Positions 12,200 to 24,438 of a DNA stretch of 64,000 nt are shown here, piece after piece (position 1 is the stretch's first letter; every line of letters begins with the position of its first letter). Both the position numbers and the translations under genes were made by a program. This stretch comes from Amblyornis subalaris (Eukaryota; Chordata; Aves; Passeriformes; Ptilonorhynchidae): contig JACAXG010000121.1 of NCBI GenBank assembly GCA_018881555.1, forward strand, positions 1,426,984 through 1,490,983, read 5' to 3'. The notes under the pieces were generated by a model. That model saw only the letters and a list, made by a program, of their open reading frames with translations, was not told the DNA's origin and made no database searches.

Positions 12200-13400
12200 T
12201 TTGTAGGTGCTTTCTTCCCCCTCTCACCACNGTGAGCGTTCCTACAGCTCTTATTTTGAGCCTCCATCTTTCTTGCTCGGACTTTATCCCTGCCCAGTCT
12301 CCGACGCTTCCCAGGGCACGTCTGCCTGGGAACGCGACAGCCGAGCGCACCCTCCCCGCTCTCCAGTCCCGATGCCTTTCCACCCTCCCGGCCGAGCCAG
12401 CCCGCCACCGCCGGCAGAGCGGGATCCCACGTTTCTCCGTCCCAGCCGACCCTTTCCATCCTCCCGCTGCGCTGCCGCCGGCCCTTCCAGTATCCAGCCA
12501 GCCTTCCCGGGGCGGGACGGAGCCCTTCCACCTGCGGCACGGCTGGGCACCNTGCGGCCCCGACAGCGGTGCCCGCACGGCGCAAACCCCGCCGAGCTGC
12601 GGGGGACCCGAGCGGGGCTTCCCTTGGCACAGCTCCTCCGAAACGCCGCTGCTCCCCCGNGGGAGCCCCGGGAGCTGCCGCCCGCTCCGCCCCGGCCGCC
12701 GCACGGAGCCGGCCCGGCGCTGCCGCGCTGCCCGCTGCCCGGTGCCGGCTCCGCTCGGGGAAAAGCCCCCCGAGGAACAGCGCAGCTTTCCCCGAGCGCG
12801 GCAGGAGGGCGAAGCCACCCAGCCCCTGCCCCCGGGCAGCCCGAGCCCCGCGTCCCCCGCAGCCCCGGGCTCACCTCGGCTCCGTCCCGCAGCCCGGGCA
12901 GCGGCGCCGCGCCCCCGCTCCCGCTCCCGGTGCCGGTGCCGGTCCCGCCTCCGCACGGGTCCCGCCGCCCCTCCCGGGATGCTCCGTCGGGTCGGCTCAG
13001 CTCTGGGAGACCCCCGGGAGCGGACCCGTCACCTCCCCGAGCCCCGGAGCGCCGGCATCACCCCCGAGGCGCGGCCCTTCCCCGGGGCGCTTTGGCTTTT
13101 TTTAATTCTCACCGTACCATTTAAAATTGCCCGAAGGCTTCCCCCCCGGGCCCCTCGCTCTCTCCTTCCCGCTTCCAGGAATTTGTCCTCTACCCCACGG
13201 CCGGGTAACCCGAGCCGTCCCGTCGCAGTTGTACCTGTGTTGCCACGCTCGGGTCGCGGTGCGGGGCAGGGGGGGACACCCACCCTGCTCAGAGACATCC
13301 CGACCTCAGGGGCCGCTAACTACGGGCAGGAGGCGGAGCAGGGGAAGGCGGGAGCTTCCCACACCTGTTGACGCCAAGGGAGATAATTTACGAGTCACTA
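12200..13400 (-). promoter_or_regulatory. CpG island with a minus-strand splice donor: candidate promoter and first exon of an unidentified gene
   Basis: CpG dinucleotides are very dense from about 12,300 to 13,130, on a background that is otherwise CpG-poor. On the minus strand, CCGAG|GTGAGC is a near-consensus donor with the last exon base at 12,875. This suggests a largely non-coding first exon starting somewhere around 12,900-13,100. The only minus-strand ATG nearby (13,058) is followed after eight codons by a second possible donor (GGGGAG|GTGACG). In human, A4GALT lies on the 3' side of ARFGAP3 in the same orientation and starts with non-coding exons, so this could be its promoter. No A4GALT coding exon is in the window, so that is inference from synteny only. 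The long open frames here are a by-product of high GC. Confidence 0.5.
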
Positions 13401-13427
13401 AAGACGGGAAACTGAAAATTTTAGTTC

Positions 13428-13448
13428 AAAAAAAAAAAAAAAAAAAAA
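13428..13448 (+). repeat. A(21) homopolymer
   Basis: Uninterrupted run of 21 A, just right of the CpG island. No retroposed body is evident upstream of it. Confidence 0.9.
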
Positions 13449-14585
13449 GGCAGCCCGCATCTGAGCTGCTAACCTGTTGGTAAAGCAAGTTTCATCCCTA
13501 CCCTCAGGCGGGACGGATTTTTTTTGCTGAATGACTCCTAGCAATGATTTCTTGACAAGTTCTTAACAAGCACGGACTAGGAAGGGAAATTTGGGCTTTC
13601 GTATAGAAAAGCACCTTCCACTGCAAGGCTGCTGTAGGGCGGAGTAAATGGCATTGGAAGACCACCAGGGATTTTGTGAGCCCCACGGGTGCATCCAGGA
13701 GCGAGCGGCTGGATCGTGGGAGCTGGTAGGGCAGGCACAGCCCCTGCAGCACTGACAGTGGTGGGCACCCTGTGGGATGGGGACATCGTGGGGAAGGAGG
13801 GTCTGGAGCCCAGAGATCTCTCCAGAAGGGTGCCAGAGCCAGGATTTATGTCCCGCGGGGCCACTACAACGGGGATGGCAAAATCTTAAGTCTGTGGACA
13901 CGGAGATGTATCTAATTCAGATCACGCGTGTGCCTCAGGGTCAGTTCCTGACGCTTGCCCGAGGATGCCAGCCAGCCCCACTCACAGACCAGAGCTGGGC
14001 TCTGCGGGGTCTCAGGGAGCCAAGTCGGGCTGTGGGAGGCAAATGACCCACCCGAGCCCTTGTAGAGAGCACGGACACGTGCAAATCCCCCCTGCGAAGC
14101 ACCTGGCAGGGCAGCGGCATCACCTGGGAGCTGATTCCGCTGCTGCAAATCAGCCGGATAAACAGTTTTCANGTGCTTTTGGTCTGGTTTTGGGTTGATG
14201 AGCAGTTTCCTATGTCACCTGTCAGCCGGTGGGGCGGCTTCAGTGTGCACCGGGAGGGGAGAGCCGCTGGGGAAGGTTGCTGTGGCACTACAGGTGGCTC
14301 GTCCCCGTCCCTGCTTCCAACTAAGCCAGCAAGCTGCCGGCCAGGGCTGAGTCCTGCCGCTGGAAAGAGCTTACACGGAAGTTATTCCTGTGAAAGCGGC
14401 GTAATCACGGCTCTGCTCTCTCGGCCTGGCACNAGCCAAGGGCTTGGGCACGGTGGGGAGGGAGGAGGGTGCGGCGTGGCTGGCACCCAGCGATTAGACT
14501 GTGCCGTGCTGCGTCGGGAGTGAGGTGTGAGGACGAGGCACGGGAGGGAGAACATGCCAAGGGCTGCCTGCACACAGCTCAGGGG

Positions 14586-14614
14586 GAAGGAAGGAAGGAA
14601 GGAAGGAAGGAAGG
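14586..14614 (+). repeat. (GGAA)n microsatellite
   Basis: About seven tandem GGAA units, immediately left of a 40-bp tandem duplication. Confidence 0.95.
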
Positions 14615-14630
14615 CAGCCAGCAGGGTCAC

Positions 14631-14710
14631 TAAGCCCTCGCAGGATCAGTTTCCCAGACATCACACATGCTAAGCCCTTGCAGGATCAGTCTCCCGGATG
14701 CTACACATAC
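14631..14710 (+). repeat. Two-copy 40-bp tandem duplication
   Basis: Units at 14,631-14,670 and 14,671-14,710 both begin taagccct and continue cgcaggatcagt or tgcaggatcagt. They are roughly 85 percent identical by eye and have an exact 40-bp period. Confidence 0.9.
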
Positions 14711-15179
14711 CGTTTCCTTGGAGGACAGGCTTTAGCCTAGGTGTTCACGGAGCTGGAAGGCCCACCGTGGTCCATGGGTGTAGCTGAGGGCGTGATCCTG
14801 CCCTCTGGACTGTTTCTTCCTGCCTGAGGGCAGTGTCCTGCAGGCACAGGGGTGCCTGGGGCAGCGCTGCTCCTGCCTTTCCGTCCAGCCGCTCCTCGTG
14901 GGCTCACATCACGGAGCGGCTCGTCCTGGGGTGCTGCAGGTGGTGACCCCGTGGCTGGGCTGAAGGACGCTCACATCTGCTCTCCTCCCTCATGGTTTTC
15001 AGCCTCAGCTGGTGGCTCGTCTCCTGCTGTCTCTTCTGGCTTTGGTTTTAGGCTGAACGGAAGTTTTCCCTCCCTTTGGAAAAGCGGATCATCAAAGCCT
15101 CTTATGATGCGGCCGCCAGCCCTTGTCTGGTCTTCTCCTGACGGGAGCCACATTGCAGGCTGAGACCCTTTTAAAGCAC

Positions 15180-15284
15180 CTGCCTTTTTGGTGCCACGGT
15201 GCCAAAGGGATGGTGTTCCCGATCAGCCTCGGTGGGATTGAAACTGCAGTGTGTTCCCATCACCAGGCTTTCCTGATCAAGGTT
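15180..15284 (-). CDS. Weak candidate internal exon, minus strand, 35 codons
   Basis: An acceptor (tttcctctcacag) and a donor (AGGCAG|GTGCTT) bound 105 nt with only one frame open; the other two hit stops early. The peptide begins NLDQESLVMGTHCSFNPTEA and ends GTVAPKRQ. No family is recognised. No neighbouring exon with matching phase was found: in phase 0, the next open segment stops after 11 codons. Confidence 0.18.
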
Positions 15285-15366
15285 CTGTGAGAGGAAAGAA
15301 GAATAAAACCAGTGAATGTCTTTGCTAGCNAACTTGAAATGAAGTTCCTGAGCCTCTACCAAGAGC

Positions 15367-15390
15367 TTTTTTTTTTTTTTNNAAAAAAAA
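15367..15390. repeat. T(14)-NN-A(8) homopolymer junction
   Basis: A T-run meets an A-run across two Ns. This is either a true hairpin-forming palindrome or an assembly join at homopolymers. Confidence 0.85.
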
Positions 15391-18300
15391 TGAAGTTGGC
15401 AGAAACAGATAAATCCTTTTAGAGGCATTAGCTTGGTGTTGTNAGGACATTATCACATTTATTGATCAGCATGCACCGACGAGGGATGCACTCTGATAAA
15501 TTTCGCCAGTTGAGTCAAGCGTGATAATAAGCACCATGTCCAGCAAGTGGATTAATAATGAAGATGTGATGTGAGGGAAATTGGAACACTGAGGGAAACT
15601 GGAACGGCGTGGTACCTTCAGACAGAAGGCAGGATGGCTGTTACATAACTCAGACCCAAACTGAGGTGTTCTGCCACGGCCACAGGAGCTTTCAGCTGGA
15701 CAAAAGGCCAGCAGCCTCCTGCTCTGCACGATAACNGGCCAAGCACATCTCTGCTTCAGCTTTCTGCTCATCCAACAGTCAGCAAGGGCAGCTCCTCTGT
15801 AACTACAGCTGGCAGCAGGAAACATTTGAGTACATGGAAATCAAGTGCTTGTTTGTCCCTCTCTACAGGAGCCAGAGATTGGAAAAGCTTTCCCTGGCCC
15901 AAGCCCAAAGTAAGAAAGTATTGAATTAATCATCATCACCAAATCGGGTTGGATCATATTGTAAAGTTTCATGCTGATTGTATCAAATAGTTTTAATTTC
16001 TATAATATTTAAATAAATTTAACTATATTAAAAATTCAAATACTCTTTCAAAAGGAATAATTGTTTTGGGTTGGAGGGCAAAGTGTTTGCTTAGAAAATG
16101 TGAAATTTGTAAAATTTTTGTGTGCCTTTAATTCGCCTCACCACATTTCCTTTTAGTTTTGGTATTCACGAGAAGTCACTCCTTCCTGCCAGAACACCAG
16201 TTTGAAAGAAATATCAGAAAGCCCCGAATCACTGGAAAAATCCCCAACTAACTCCACCAATTACAGCAATGATTTTCTAGGGCAAGTTTTGCGGCTAACA
16301 AAAAAGCCCCAAGTCTGTAATGCTGCATTCAGTAAGAGTTGCCAGGTCCCATAAATCAGGCGATTCTGATTTGGGTACTGAGATTAAGGCACAAAAACCC
16401 GGTGTTTGACTCCCCCAGCCCTGTGTTTACACATATTTGGAAAGTTTGTTTCTTATCAGACTAATGTTACCATTCGCGGCCATAAAGTGGAGTTTTCCTA
16501 AAGAAAGGGAAGCAGCTGCAGCAGTCCCCAGCTCCTGTGCTTCACACCTTAACCTGCCATGGGGTGTAGAGGTAAATAAGGCACTGAGGACATCCTAAAA
16601 CCAGCTGACCACTGTGTTCCTACACAAATAAAAGTAATAGTAAGTCTTTTGTTCCTCCCTTGTGGTCTTTAAGGGTATTTGTTGGATTACAACACTTCAT
16701 TACAATTCAGATGTGAATTACTCTTTGCTCAGAGGTTAATTGGAAGTAAAATACATTTAGGGCTGTAAACATAGATGTAAAAGTCCATTTTCAACAAACC
16801 TGCCTGGCTCGTTATTGAGGCAGGGCTGCTCTTCCAAGGTCCTACAGCACCTTCCAGAAAGAGGATGGTCTAGTCTGAGTGCTGGGGCTTTGGAGAGCTG
16901 GACGTTTTCATTTGGAAGTTTCCTCTTGAAGCAGATGCACCACTTTGATATGAAACCTGCAGCAGTTTGGAAGCAGCGTGGGGCTGTCTGAGATTCCCGA
17001 GCCACCAAAACTGACCTGTGAAACAGGCAAAAAATCCTCAAGGAGAGGGATAGGCGTGGATACATTTCACGCTCGTCAGCCAGACCACAAAAATATCGTG
17101 CAACAGAGGGTGTTTTCCGACTCTGTGTGTTGCAAGGGGTTTCGTGTTTGTCTGGGTGAATTCCAGCAGACCTGTCTGCTTTCCCTGTTCGTGGCATCCC
17201 TTCTTAGTCCCACTTTGGTCCCTGATGGTCTGGCTGGGCAGAGCTCCAGGCTCCTGAGCAGGAGNCCAGAGCCCAAGCCTAAAGGATTAGCAGATCCTTA
17301 AGCACTGACCCTGCCGGGTGCCAGAGGGGCTGTNCAAGCCAAGAATCCCACAACACCTACGCAAAGCAGGAACTGCTCATCCCCAGGGAAGCGTGTCCAG
17401 CTCTGGGATGGGGCGCGACGGCAGGATTAACAAACCCACCGAAACACCAGGGAAAAACACGTCCACGGAACATTTTGACTCCCCCTGAGACAGCCAGTGC
17501 CAACACCCAGCACTTACCGAGTCCGGAGGGAGTATTTAACCAGAGAAACAGAGTCCTTTTGTTCTCACACAGGACCGCCGATGTTTACTGAGGTTTTCCC
17601 GGTTTCCAGCAGGCTGTGGGTGGCCGATGCGGATTACGGGACGTTTTCCGCGACTCATCCTCTCCTTGGAGTGTAATGGTCTTTCAACAGCCCCAGCGTC
17701 TTGCCTGGGCATTGCGTCAGGCTCGATTCTGTTTGATTTCCATTTGAAAAGCGGAGTTGGTAGCACAGGCTTGATGTTTGCCGTTACCTCTAATCGTTCA
17801 TCCCCAGCCGTGGATAAGGGGGGAGGAGGAGCGGGCAGGAACACCGGGGCGGTTTTCCGCGGTAGCCATGGAGTCGGCAAACACGGCAGAGCTGTGTCAG
17901 TCCTGGCCAGAGGGTAACCTGTGCACTCACCTGCCNGCAGGCAGGGCTGCCTCGGGCCCAGGGAGAGGAGGGAAAATGTCATCGCCTGCAGCGGGAGAGC
18001 AGCGTTGGGAATTCACCACGCTGCCATGAGCGCGGGCCCCGGGAGCTGCCGGCGGGGAAAACAGGCACTCTGCTTTCCCAGATTAAGAGCCTGGAGCAGG
18101 TGGAGCCTTGGGGCTGGCCGAGGAGACTCTTGCTGGAGGGACCGTGCCCTGCCCTGTGATGCTGCGGTGCCCACGTTCCCCCAAAACTCCTCCGGGAGCG
18201 GCGGCAGTCGGGAGCCTCCATCAGCACGGCAAAGTTTTGCTTTCCCTGGCGTCAGGGCGAAAATAACAGCCGACCTCGGGTTGGTTAGCTAAAATAAAGT

Positions 18301-20584
18301 GAGCCTAAAATGAAGCGGAGCTAGAAGCGGCGGAGCTGTGCGCGGTGGTGGCGGTTTGGGGCGGTCAGCGGGAGCGGCCACGCTTGTGAGTGCTGTGAGC
18401 GGGTGAAGTCCAAAGGATCCTTCCCAAGCTGTGGTTTCCGTCTCCAAGGGGGGCACAGAAACTCAGACCGTCCCCAGGCTTTTGTTAAAAGAGTCTAAGG
18501 TGGCAAATGCCAGGATGAGCAGGAGCCACAGCTCCGATTTTTTTTGCAACACCTGGGCTTGGGAACAGCAGCCACAGGGACTTCCCTCCATGAATCAGCA
18601 CCGGCAGCCCTGATCTCCCACCTGGAGCCATCCCTTGCTGAGGGCAGAGCCCCTGTGCCAGCCTCTTCCCACCCCTGGTACTCTGTGAGTAAAGGCACAG
18701 GTCCTAAAAAAGGCAGCTCCAGCTCCTTCCAGGGTGGATGACTGGAATACACCCGGTGTGCATAGCAGGCAGCAGCAGCAGGGCCGGGTCAGTCCCTCCT
18801 GATGCATCCTCCCCCTGTTCTCCCTGGACCCCAGGAAGTTCCAGGGCTCCCCTTCTCCACCCAGCAATGCCACAGGCACCGGGCAAAGCCTCTCCTGTGT
18901 TTTACACCCGCTCTGACCTGTTCGGCTCCAGGGCTGTGGCCGGGCACTGCCTGCTGCTCCTGCCCAGGGCACGGCCACCCTTGCTGCTCCCGCAGCTGGA
19001 CACGGCCCTGGGGTGGGACAACCACCCAGACCCCACGGTGCTGCTGCGTGGGTGACCGTGAGAGCCNTGGGACAGGGTCCAGCAGGGCAGCGCGGCTTTG
19101 CGGGGGGCCGGAGCGCGGGGTCTGGGAGCTGCCCCCAGCCCCTTCCCAGCTGCACGTCCCCAGGAAGCAGCTCCTGCGTTAGNGCAAGCAGGAGCTGACC
19201 CGGGAAGCCTCTCAGCACGCCGGGCTGTGAACCGTGACAGCTCCAAAGGGGCTTCCCAGTGTTCTNCCTGGAGCTGNCAGCAGGATCCAGCNCTGTCACA
19301 GTCACCGAGCCCAGAGNTGCCTTCACACGCTCCACTAAGATGTAAAAATCACAGTGGAGACCCCTCCTGCCCTCCTGGGGACACCTCAATCACTTCAGGC
19401 ACGTGGACATCTTTGGTTCCCAGCTATTATCTTCCTAATTTTGGACACTAAGGATTTCTCTTAGGCACTGGTGGGTGTCAGGATAAGGTTTGTGTCCTGG
19501 CTGAAAATCTGGAGGTGTGATCTCAGCCACCCAGAGGAACTTACCTGTTTGCCCCTATTGTCTCACCTTCTGTCTTTTCCCCNATAACTCAACCAATCGA
19601 TAGATTATTACAGTACAAAAAAATACATATGCTTGGATTTGCACGAAATACTTGGATAATCCGCCAGGCCAGGGCTCGGCCTGTGTTCCCCGTGTTCCTG
19701 TGGTCNGCACAAAGCTGCTGCACGCCTGGAGGATGCTCCTGGCTAATTCTCCTTGCTCTCAGCCCATCCTACAGCTCCCAGCTTTCCAGCTCCAGCCCTC
19801 ACCCCTGGCCCAGCCCGCAGGAATGCCACAGGGCTCCCGGGGNAGCCAGCCAGGAGTTCCAGGTGATCCTGCCACGGGAGGTAGGTGACTTCATCTGGAC
19901 AACTTAATGGCAGGTAACGATGGCACGGTCCACTGGCTGCCTGGTCGGGATGCCCCTTCCAGAGGCCTTGGAAAAACACTGGGTGTTCCGAGCTGCAGTG
20001 GTGGCTTCAAATGCCTGCCTTGCAGGGCTCTGAGTCTTGAAGCAAGTGTAAGAAATAAAAAAAAACCCCAATGCAATAAAGAACAGTGGCAAAATTGTCA
20101 GTTTCTTCNTCCTGAAATCCCTCCCCCACTTTTAACAAAAAGCATTTTTTCCTAAGAAAAAAGAAGGAAAGGTAAGGGGCAAAAAGGAAGAAAAGGAAAG
20201 GCACTGACTCTGTTGTGCCTGATAGGCTTTTTTTGCAGGATTTTTGTGGATTTCAAGGTTTTGGGTCTCTCAGCCTGGGAATTGCAACCAAACACAGGGA
20301 ATTGGCTCTTTCTGCTTTGTCCTGAGAGCAGGGATGGGCACGGAATTATTTTGAGGTCTCTTGCACAATGATGTGTGGGCTTGCAGATGGTGTTNTCTTC
20401 CCTCTCCTGATGATGCCAGGGATTCACCTCGCCCAGGAACATGAGACCATGTGGAAAATGTCCCCCTGTGCCAGAGGGATATTTATAGATAGAGTAAATC
20501 ATGTTGTCACCATCCAAACAAANAGGGAAAGGCTGCAAGGCAGTGGAGTGGCTCTTCCCCCATCCCTGTGCATGGCTTTGCCCG

Positions 20585-20650
20585 GGAGGGGACACTGGGA
20601 TCTTTAAGGTCCCTTCCAACCCAACCCATTCCGTGATTCCATGACCCTTC
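20585..20650 (+). mobile_element. CR1 LINE 3' tail, plus sense
   Basis: Contains 'tctttaaggtcccttccaac' followed by 'ccattccgtgattc', the terminal block of sense CR1. Confidence 0.7.
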
Positions 20651-21947
20651 CAGAGCAGGCAGGAGCACTCCAAGCAGTCCCTCCCACCACCAGGCTCCCC
20701 CTAAGCCCCTTGCCCAAACTGGCTGCATAAAACCACCTGATGAGACTCAAAAGTGTGTGTATTTTTGACACAAAATAAGGCAATTTCAAAGGAGTTTCTC
20801 ACAGGAAGTGAAACCCTTCCCCTCAGCTGAGCAGTTCAGATTATTATTCACNAAATACTGCCTTTGTCTTCAGAAAGGAACAACCCATTGGGCTCAGGCC
20901 AGCTCTCGTTACAGGCTTCCCAAATTTATTCGTGGAAAGTTAAATATTCGCTTTAGATAGGCAGATATTTACATATCTGGGTCTCCGGAGTGCTCTCAGG
21001 CTCTCAGTTTGTAACCCAGTGGGTGTAATTCACTTTGCAGCACCCCCTAGGCTGGCTCCGGGGCGTGATGTTATTTTGGTTACGGAAACTAAACGAAGAG
21101 CTAAACGTGACTGACCTTCCCCAGCTCAGCTCTGTCTTCCCAAAGGCTGGGCGTCACCAAGCATCCTGTGCTTCCTTCCCGTGGAAGGTTTCTCTCCTCA
21201 TTTCCAGGAGCGTAGGAAGTCCTGCTGCAAGGCAGCCTGTTCTTGTCCCCCGGGCCCGTGCTGGAACCCNAGGACAGAACATTCCCNGTTGGAAGGGACC
21301 CACACGGATGCCCAAGTCCAGCAGAGGGAGGGAAGCACTGGGTTTTGGGGCCCTTGGGATGTGGCACTTTGCAAATTCCAGAGAGACAGTGATGAACTCC
21401 TTGCTGGGGGATGTCATCCACCCTTTCAGTGGGCAGGGATTTCCCTCTGCCACGTTTGGGGGAAGCTGCTGCTTTATGAGGTGAGTCCTGCTGAGTTTTT
21501 TTCCCCCCTTTAGCCGTGGATCACACGTGCTTCCTCTACAAAGCCCCAGCAGCCTCAGANATCCTCAGCTGTGAGCGTGAGGTATTTTTTTAGATTCATT
21601 TTTAGTGATAACTTGGATTTTGCACAACGTGAATATTTTAATACTAGCAGGAATCTCCCTGAAGATACTTTATTGGATGCTTTTTCGGCNTAGCTTGATT
21701 GCCTTCCTCTAGTCTGAATTTCTGAAGCATTAATTTTGTCATCCAAAAGGGTGTCTCGGAAAAAAAACCCATTTGGGAAGTGAAACTGTTTTTACTGACA
21801 CACTCTTTTCAGCTAGCTACTTATTACTCTCTCTCCCCCTCTCCAAACACCCGGCTGAATTTTCTGGCAATTAAAAAATACCACGGAGAGATGCAGCAGC
21901 ACCCTTGCTGTTCACACCTCAGCCTCTTGCCCTTCCTCTTCCTCCCC

Positions 21948-21987
21948 TTCCCCTTCCTCCTCCTCCTCCTCCTCCTCCTCCTCCTGC
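21948..21987 (+). repeat. (CCT)n trinucleotide repeat
   Basis: About ten near-perfect CCT units within a wider pyrimidine-rich stretch (21,920-21,990). Open frames here encode only poly-Leu on plus, or poly-Glu/Arg on minus. Confidence 0.9.
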
Positions 21988-24388
21988 TCCTGCTGGCTCT
22001 GCTGCTTGGCCTGCAGCAGCCCCGGTGCCACAGATGTGGGACAGGAGCTGAGTGCATGGCCGAGGCATCCCGAGTTCTTTTCTCCCCCACTCATCCCTGA
22101 GGGCTGTTTTTAATTAAGCAAAAGGCTTTTTGGAGCAGGGCGTGGGTTTCCATCCCCACCTGAGCACGCAGGAATCGAGTGTGAGAGCTCCTTCTGGACA
22201 TCTTTAATCCACGGCTCTGTTTTTCCCCGTGGGGTTACTGGGCTTTCCCCAAGTCGTGCACCAGGGCTATGGTCCCCCCTCCACCCCACTGAAGGGATCC
22301 CTCCTCTCCTGTGCCCGTGGAGGAGGAAGGCTGGAAGCAATTTGGGAAATGGTCTGTAGTTTATCCTGTGCGCACAGCGAGGGAGAGGCTGAGGAAAAAC
22401 AAAACCACAAAAAAAACCCCAAACCCCACCAAATCCAGAAGCTTTTTCCAACACAGAGTACTGACTCGATGTCAACAGAACATTTGTGGATTCCGGTTTG
22501 CTCATGCCAAAAAAACATGTGGGGAAATAAAAGGAAAGAGTCAGAGAAAAGGGAATTTCTTCCTGGTGTTTTCAATCAGTCTGTTTAGCTTTCACTTAAG
22601 TGCATTTAAGATGTCCTTCACCTGACAGGTCCCTGGCTTGAGAGAAAACATCACCTCTCAGGCTGAGTGTATTTAGTTTGATGCAAAACACTTTTCTTTA
22701 CCTTTTTTTTTTTTCCTGCACAGATATTTTTAAATTGCTTTGAGTGAAAACAAAACTTTTCTTGTCCATTTTTCTTTTTCCACACTGGTTAAAAAGGGGG
22801 AATTATTCAGGTAGCTGTGCACACACTGCTCTGCACGATGGACCCACCAGCCCCTACGACAGCCTGCACTCACTCACTCACACTTCCAGTGCTTCCCTAA
22901 ACCGATGCACCCTTTTCCTTGAGATTCTCCAAGGTTTCAGACAGCTCCTCTGTTCCCTCACCGCAGAGGGGCTTCCCCTCCAGCCCAGGACCCCTTCTGT
23001 GCTGCCAGTGGGGTGAGGGAGGCGTCTCACCAGCTCCCTGAGGTCAGTGAATCAGCTCTTCCCCTCTCACCCTTGGGGACGTGTCCAGGGAATGAGTCAN
23101 GGCAGACACTCTGTCCACTCCCGAGGTGTCTGGATGCCACACCAGCCTTTTCCTTTGCAGGGAACGAGAAGTGCAGCACTCCAGAGCAGCGCNGGAGCCA
23201 GGGCTGAGGAAAGCCAGGCCAGCCCCTGCAGTCCTGCAGCCCTGCGCCCTCTCTGCCTTCGCTGNTGCTGAGCACCCACCTCCCACCCTGCAGGAACCCC
23301 CGGATGCCCTCAGATCCTGCTGCCGGATCCTGCAAAAGCTGGAGTGCCACAGCTTCCACTGAGGCAAGAGGGAGGTAAAAGCATTAACCCGTATTTCCAC
23401 GGATGCTTGGAAAACAGAGACAAAGCCAGAGAGGGCGATGGCTGAGGCGAGGCAAAAAGCTCCTTGCTATTGATTTGCTGCATCAGCTCCTCTCTCGATC
23501 AGCCAGATTTGATCAGAGCAGTGGTCAGAACTCGGTTGTGCAGCTACACATCGGTTACACGCTTCAGCACTGCCTGACTTGACGTTTNTGCCCACTCCTC
23601 CTTCCCTCCAGCCCTGGGTGCGTGGCCCCTNGCCCCTGGTTTCAGGCATTTTACACGCGTTTGGAGCCTGCAGCCTGGGTTTGTGGCAGCTCCCAGAAAC
23701 CACGGTTGTTTTCCACCAGAGCCGAGGGAACGGATCCCGAGGCCGAGCCCGGCGGCTCCGTCCCTGCCCGGCCAAGAAAGCTTTCACACCTAATGCTGGC
23801 TCTGCTCCTGGGCACTGCTGAGGCTGCAAAACAGAGCTCACACAGCCTCAGACTGCAGCCAGGGCCAGCACACACAGCAGAAAAACAGTTACCAGCAGCG
23901 TAGAAGAAATAGCAGCAGCAGGAAGCCACGGAAAGGCTGAATTTGGGAGGTGGGGTGGGGCAAGCAGGAGGCTGGGGAGACACAGGGTGCCTTGGCTGTG
24001 CAAGGCCACTGCTTGGTCTCACTATGGCCAAAAACTGGTGGGTGCCAGGCAGTCCACGTTATTAATTCCTCATGGAAGCGTTTGCTGTTCAAAGCAGCAC
24101 AAGGTAATGGCTGTGCAGGAAGAAACTAAGGCATTTGGGGAGCAGGGCTGGGGGCAGCAGTGCCTGAGCTCCCTCTCCAGCTGCACAAGACCCAGGCAAC
24201 ACTGTCCAAGTGCAAACATTCCCTGACTCGCCAGCCAGCTGCTCCTCTGGGCCCCATTTGGGTCCCTGCCACCTCTGAAGGAACCTCAAAGACTGACCTG
24301 AGGTGTTGGTCTCAAACCAAATCCCCAAATCCCAACAGCAATGCCTGTGGTGCACATGAGGGTGAATGACACCAAGAGCTCCAGCTCT

Positions 24389-24438
24389 CCATCCATCCAT
24401 CCATCCATCCATCCATCCATCCATCCATCCATCCATCC
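24389..24438 (+). repeat. (CCAT)n microsatellite
   Basis: A 50-bp perfect CCAT array of about 12.5 units. The MDGW repeats it would encode on the minus strand are an artefact. Confidence 0.95.

Larger units (their letters stand above)
13401..20584. other. Intergenic stretch, GC-rich in patches, no supported gene
   Basis: GC-rich patches at about 13.7-14.9, 17.6-18.4 and 18.6-19.3 kb contain long open frames on both strands, with no consistent splice structure and no recognisable domain. An AT-rich block lies at about 15,950-16,050. A second, weaker CpG-rich patch at 17,600-18,400 has an ATG in good context at 17,868 but nothing else in support. Confidence 0.4.

Noticed and set aside
12186..13371. 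Very long open frames on both strands (up to about 380 codons) at 12.2-13.4 kb
   Set aside because: They overlap in several frames of a CpG island with few AT-rich stops. The protein composition is Pro/Arg/Ala/Gly-rich with no domain.
16757..17197. 146-codon minus-strand frame
   Set aside because: No recognisable family, no supporting splice or poly(A) signals; within the range expected by chance.
17868..18029. ATG in good context in a second CpG-rich patch as a gene start
   Set aside because: Only a short frame, weak donor, no downstream exon; CpG density is much lower than in the two clear islands.
18595..19389. A 264-codon minus-strand frame in GC-rich DNA
   Set aside because: Competing frames on both strands, many N codons, no recognisable domain, no splice or poly(A) context.
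21780..22094. Leu-rich (plus) and Glu/Arg-rich (minus) frames
   Set aside because: Produced by the CCT microsatellite.
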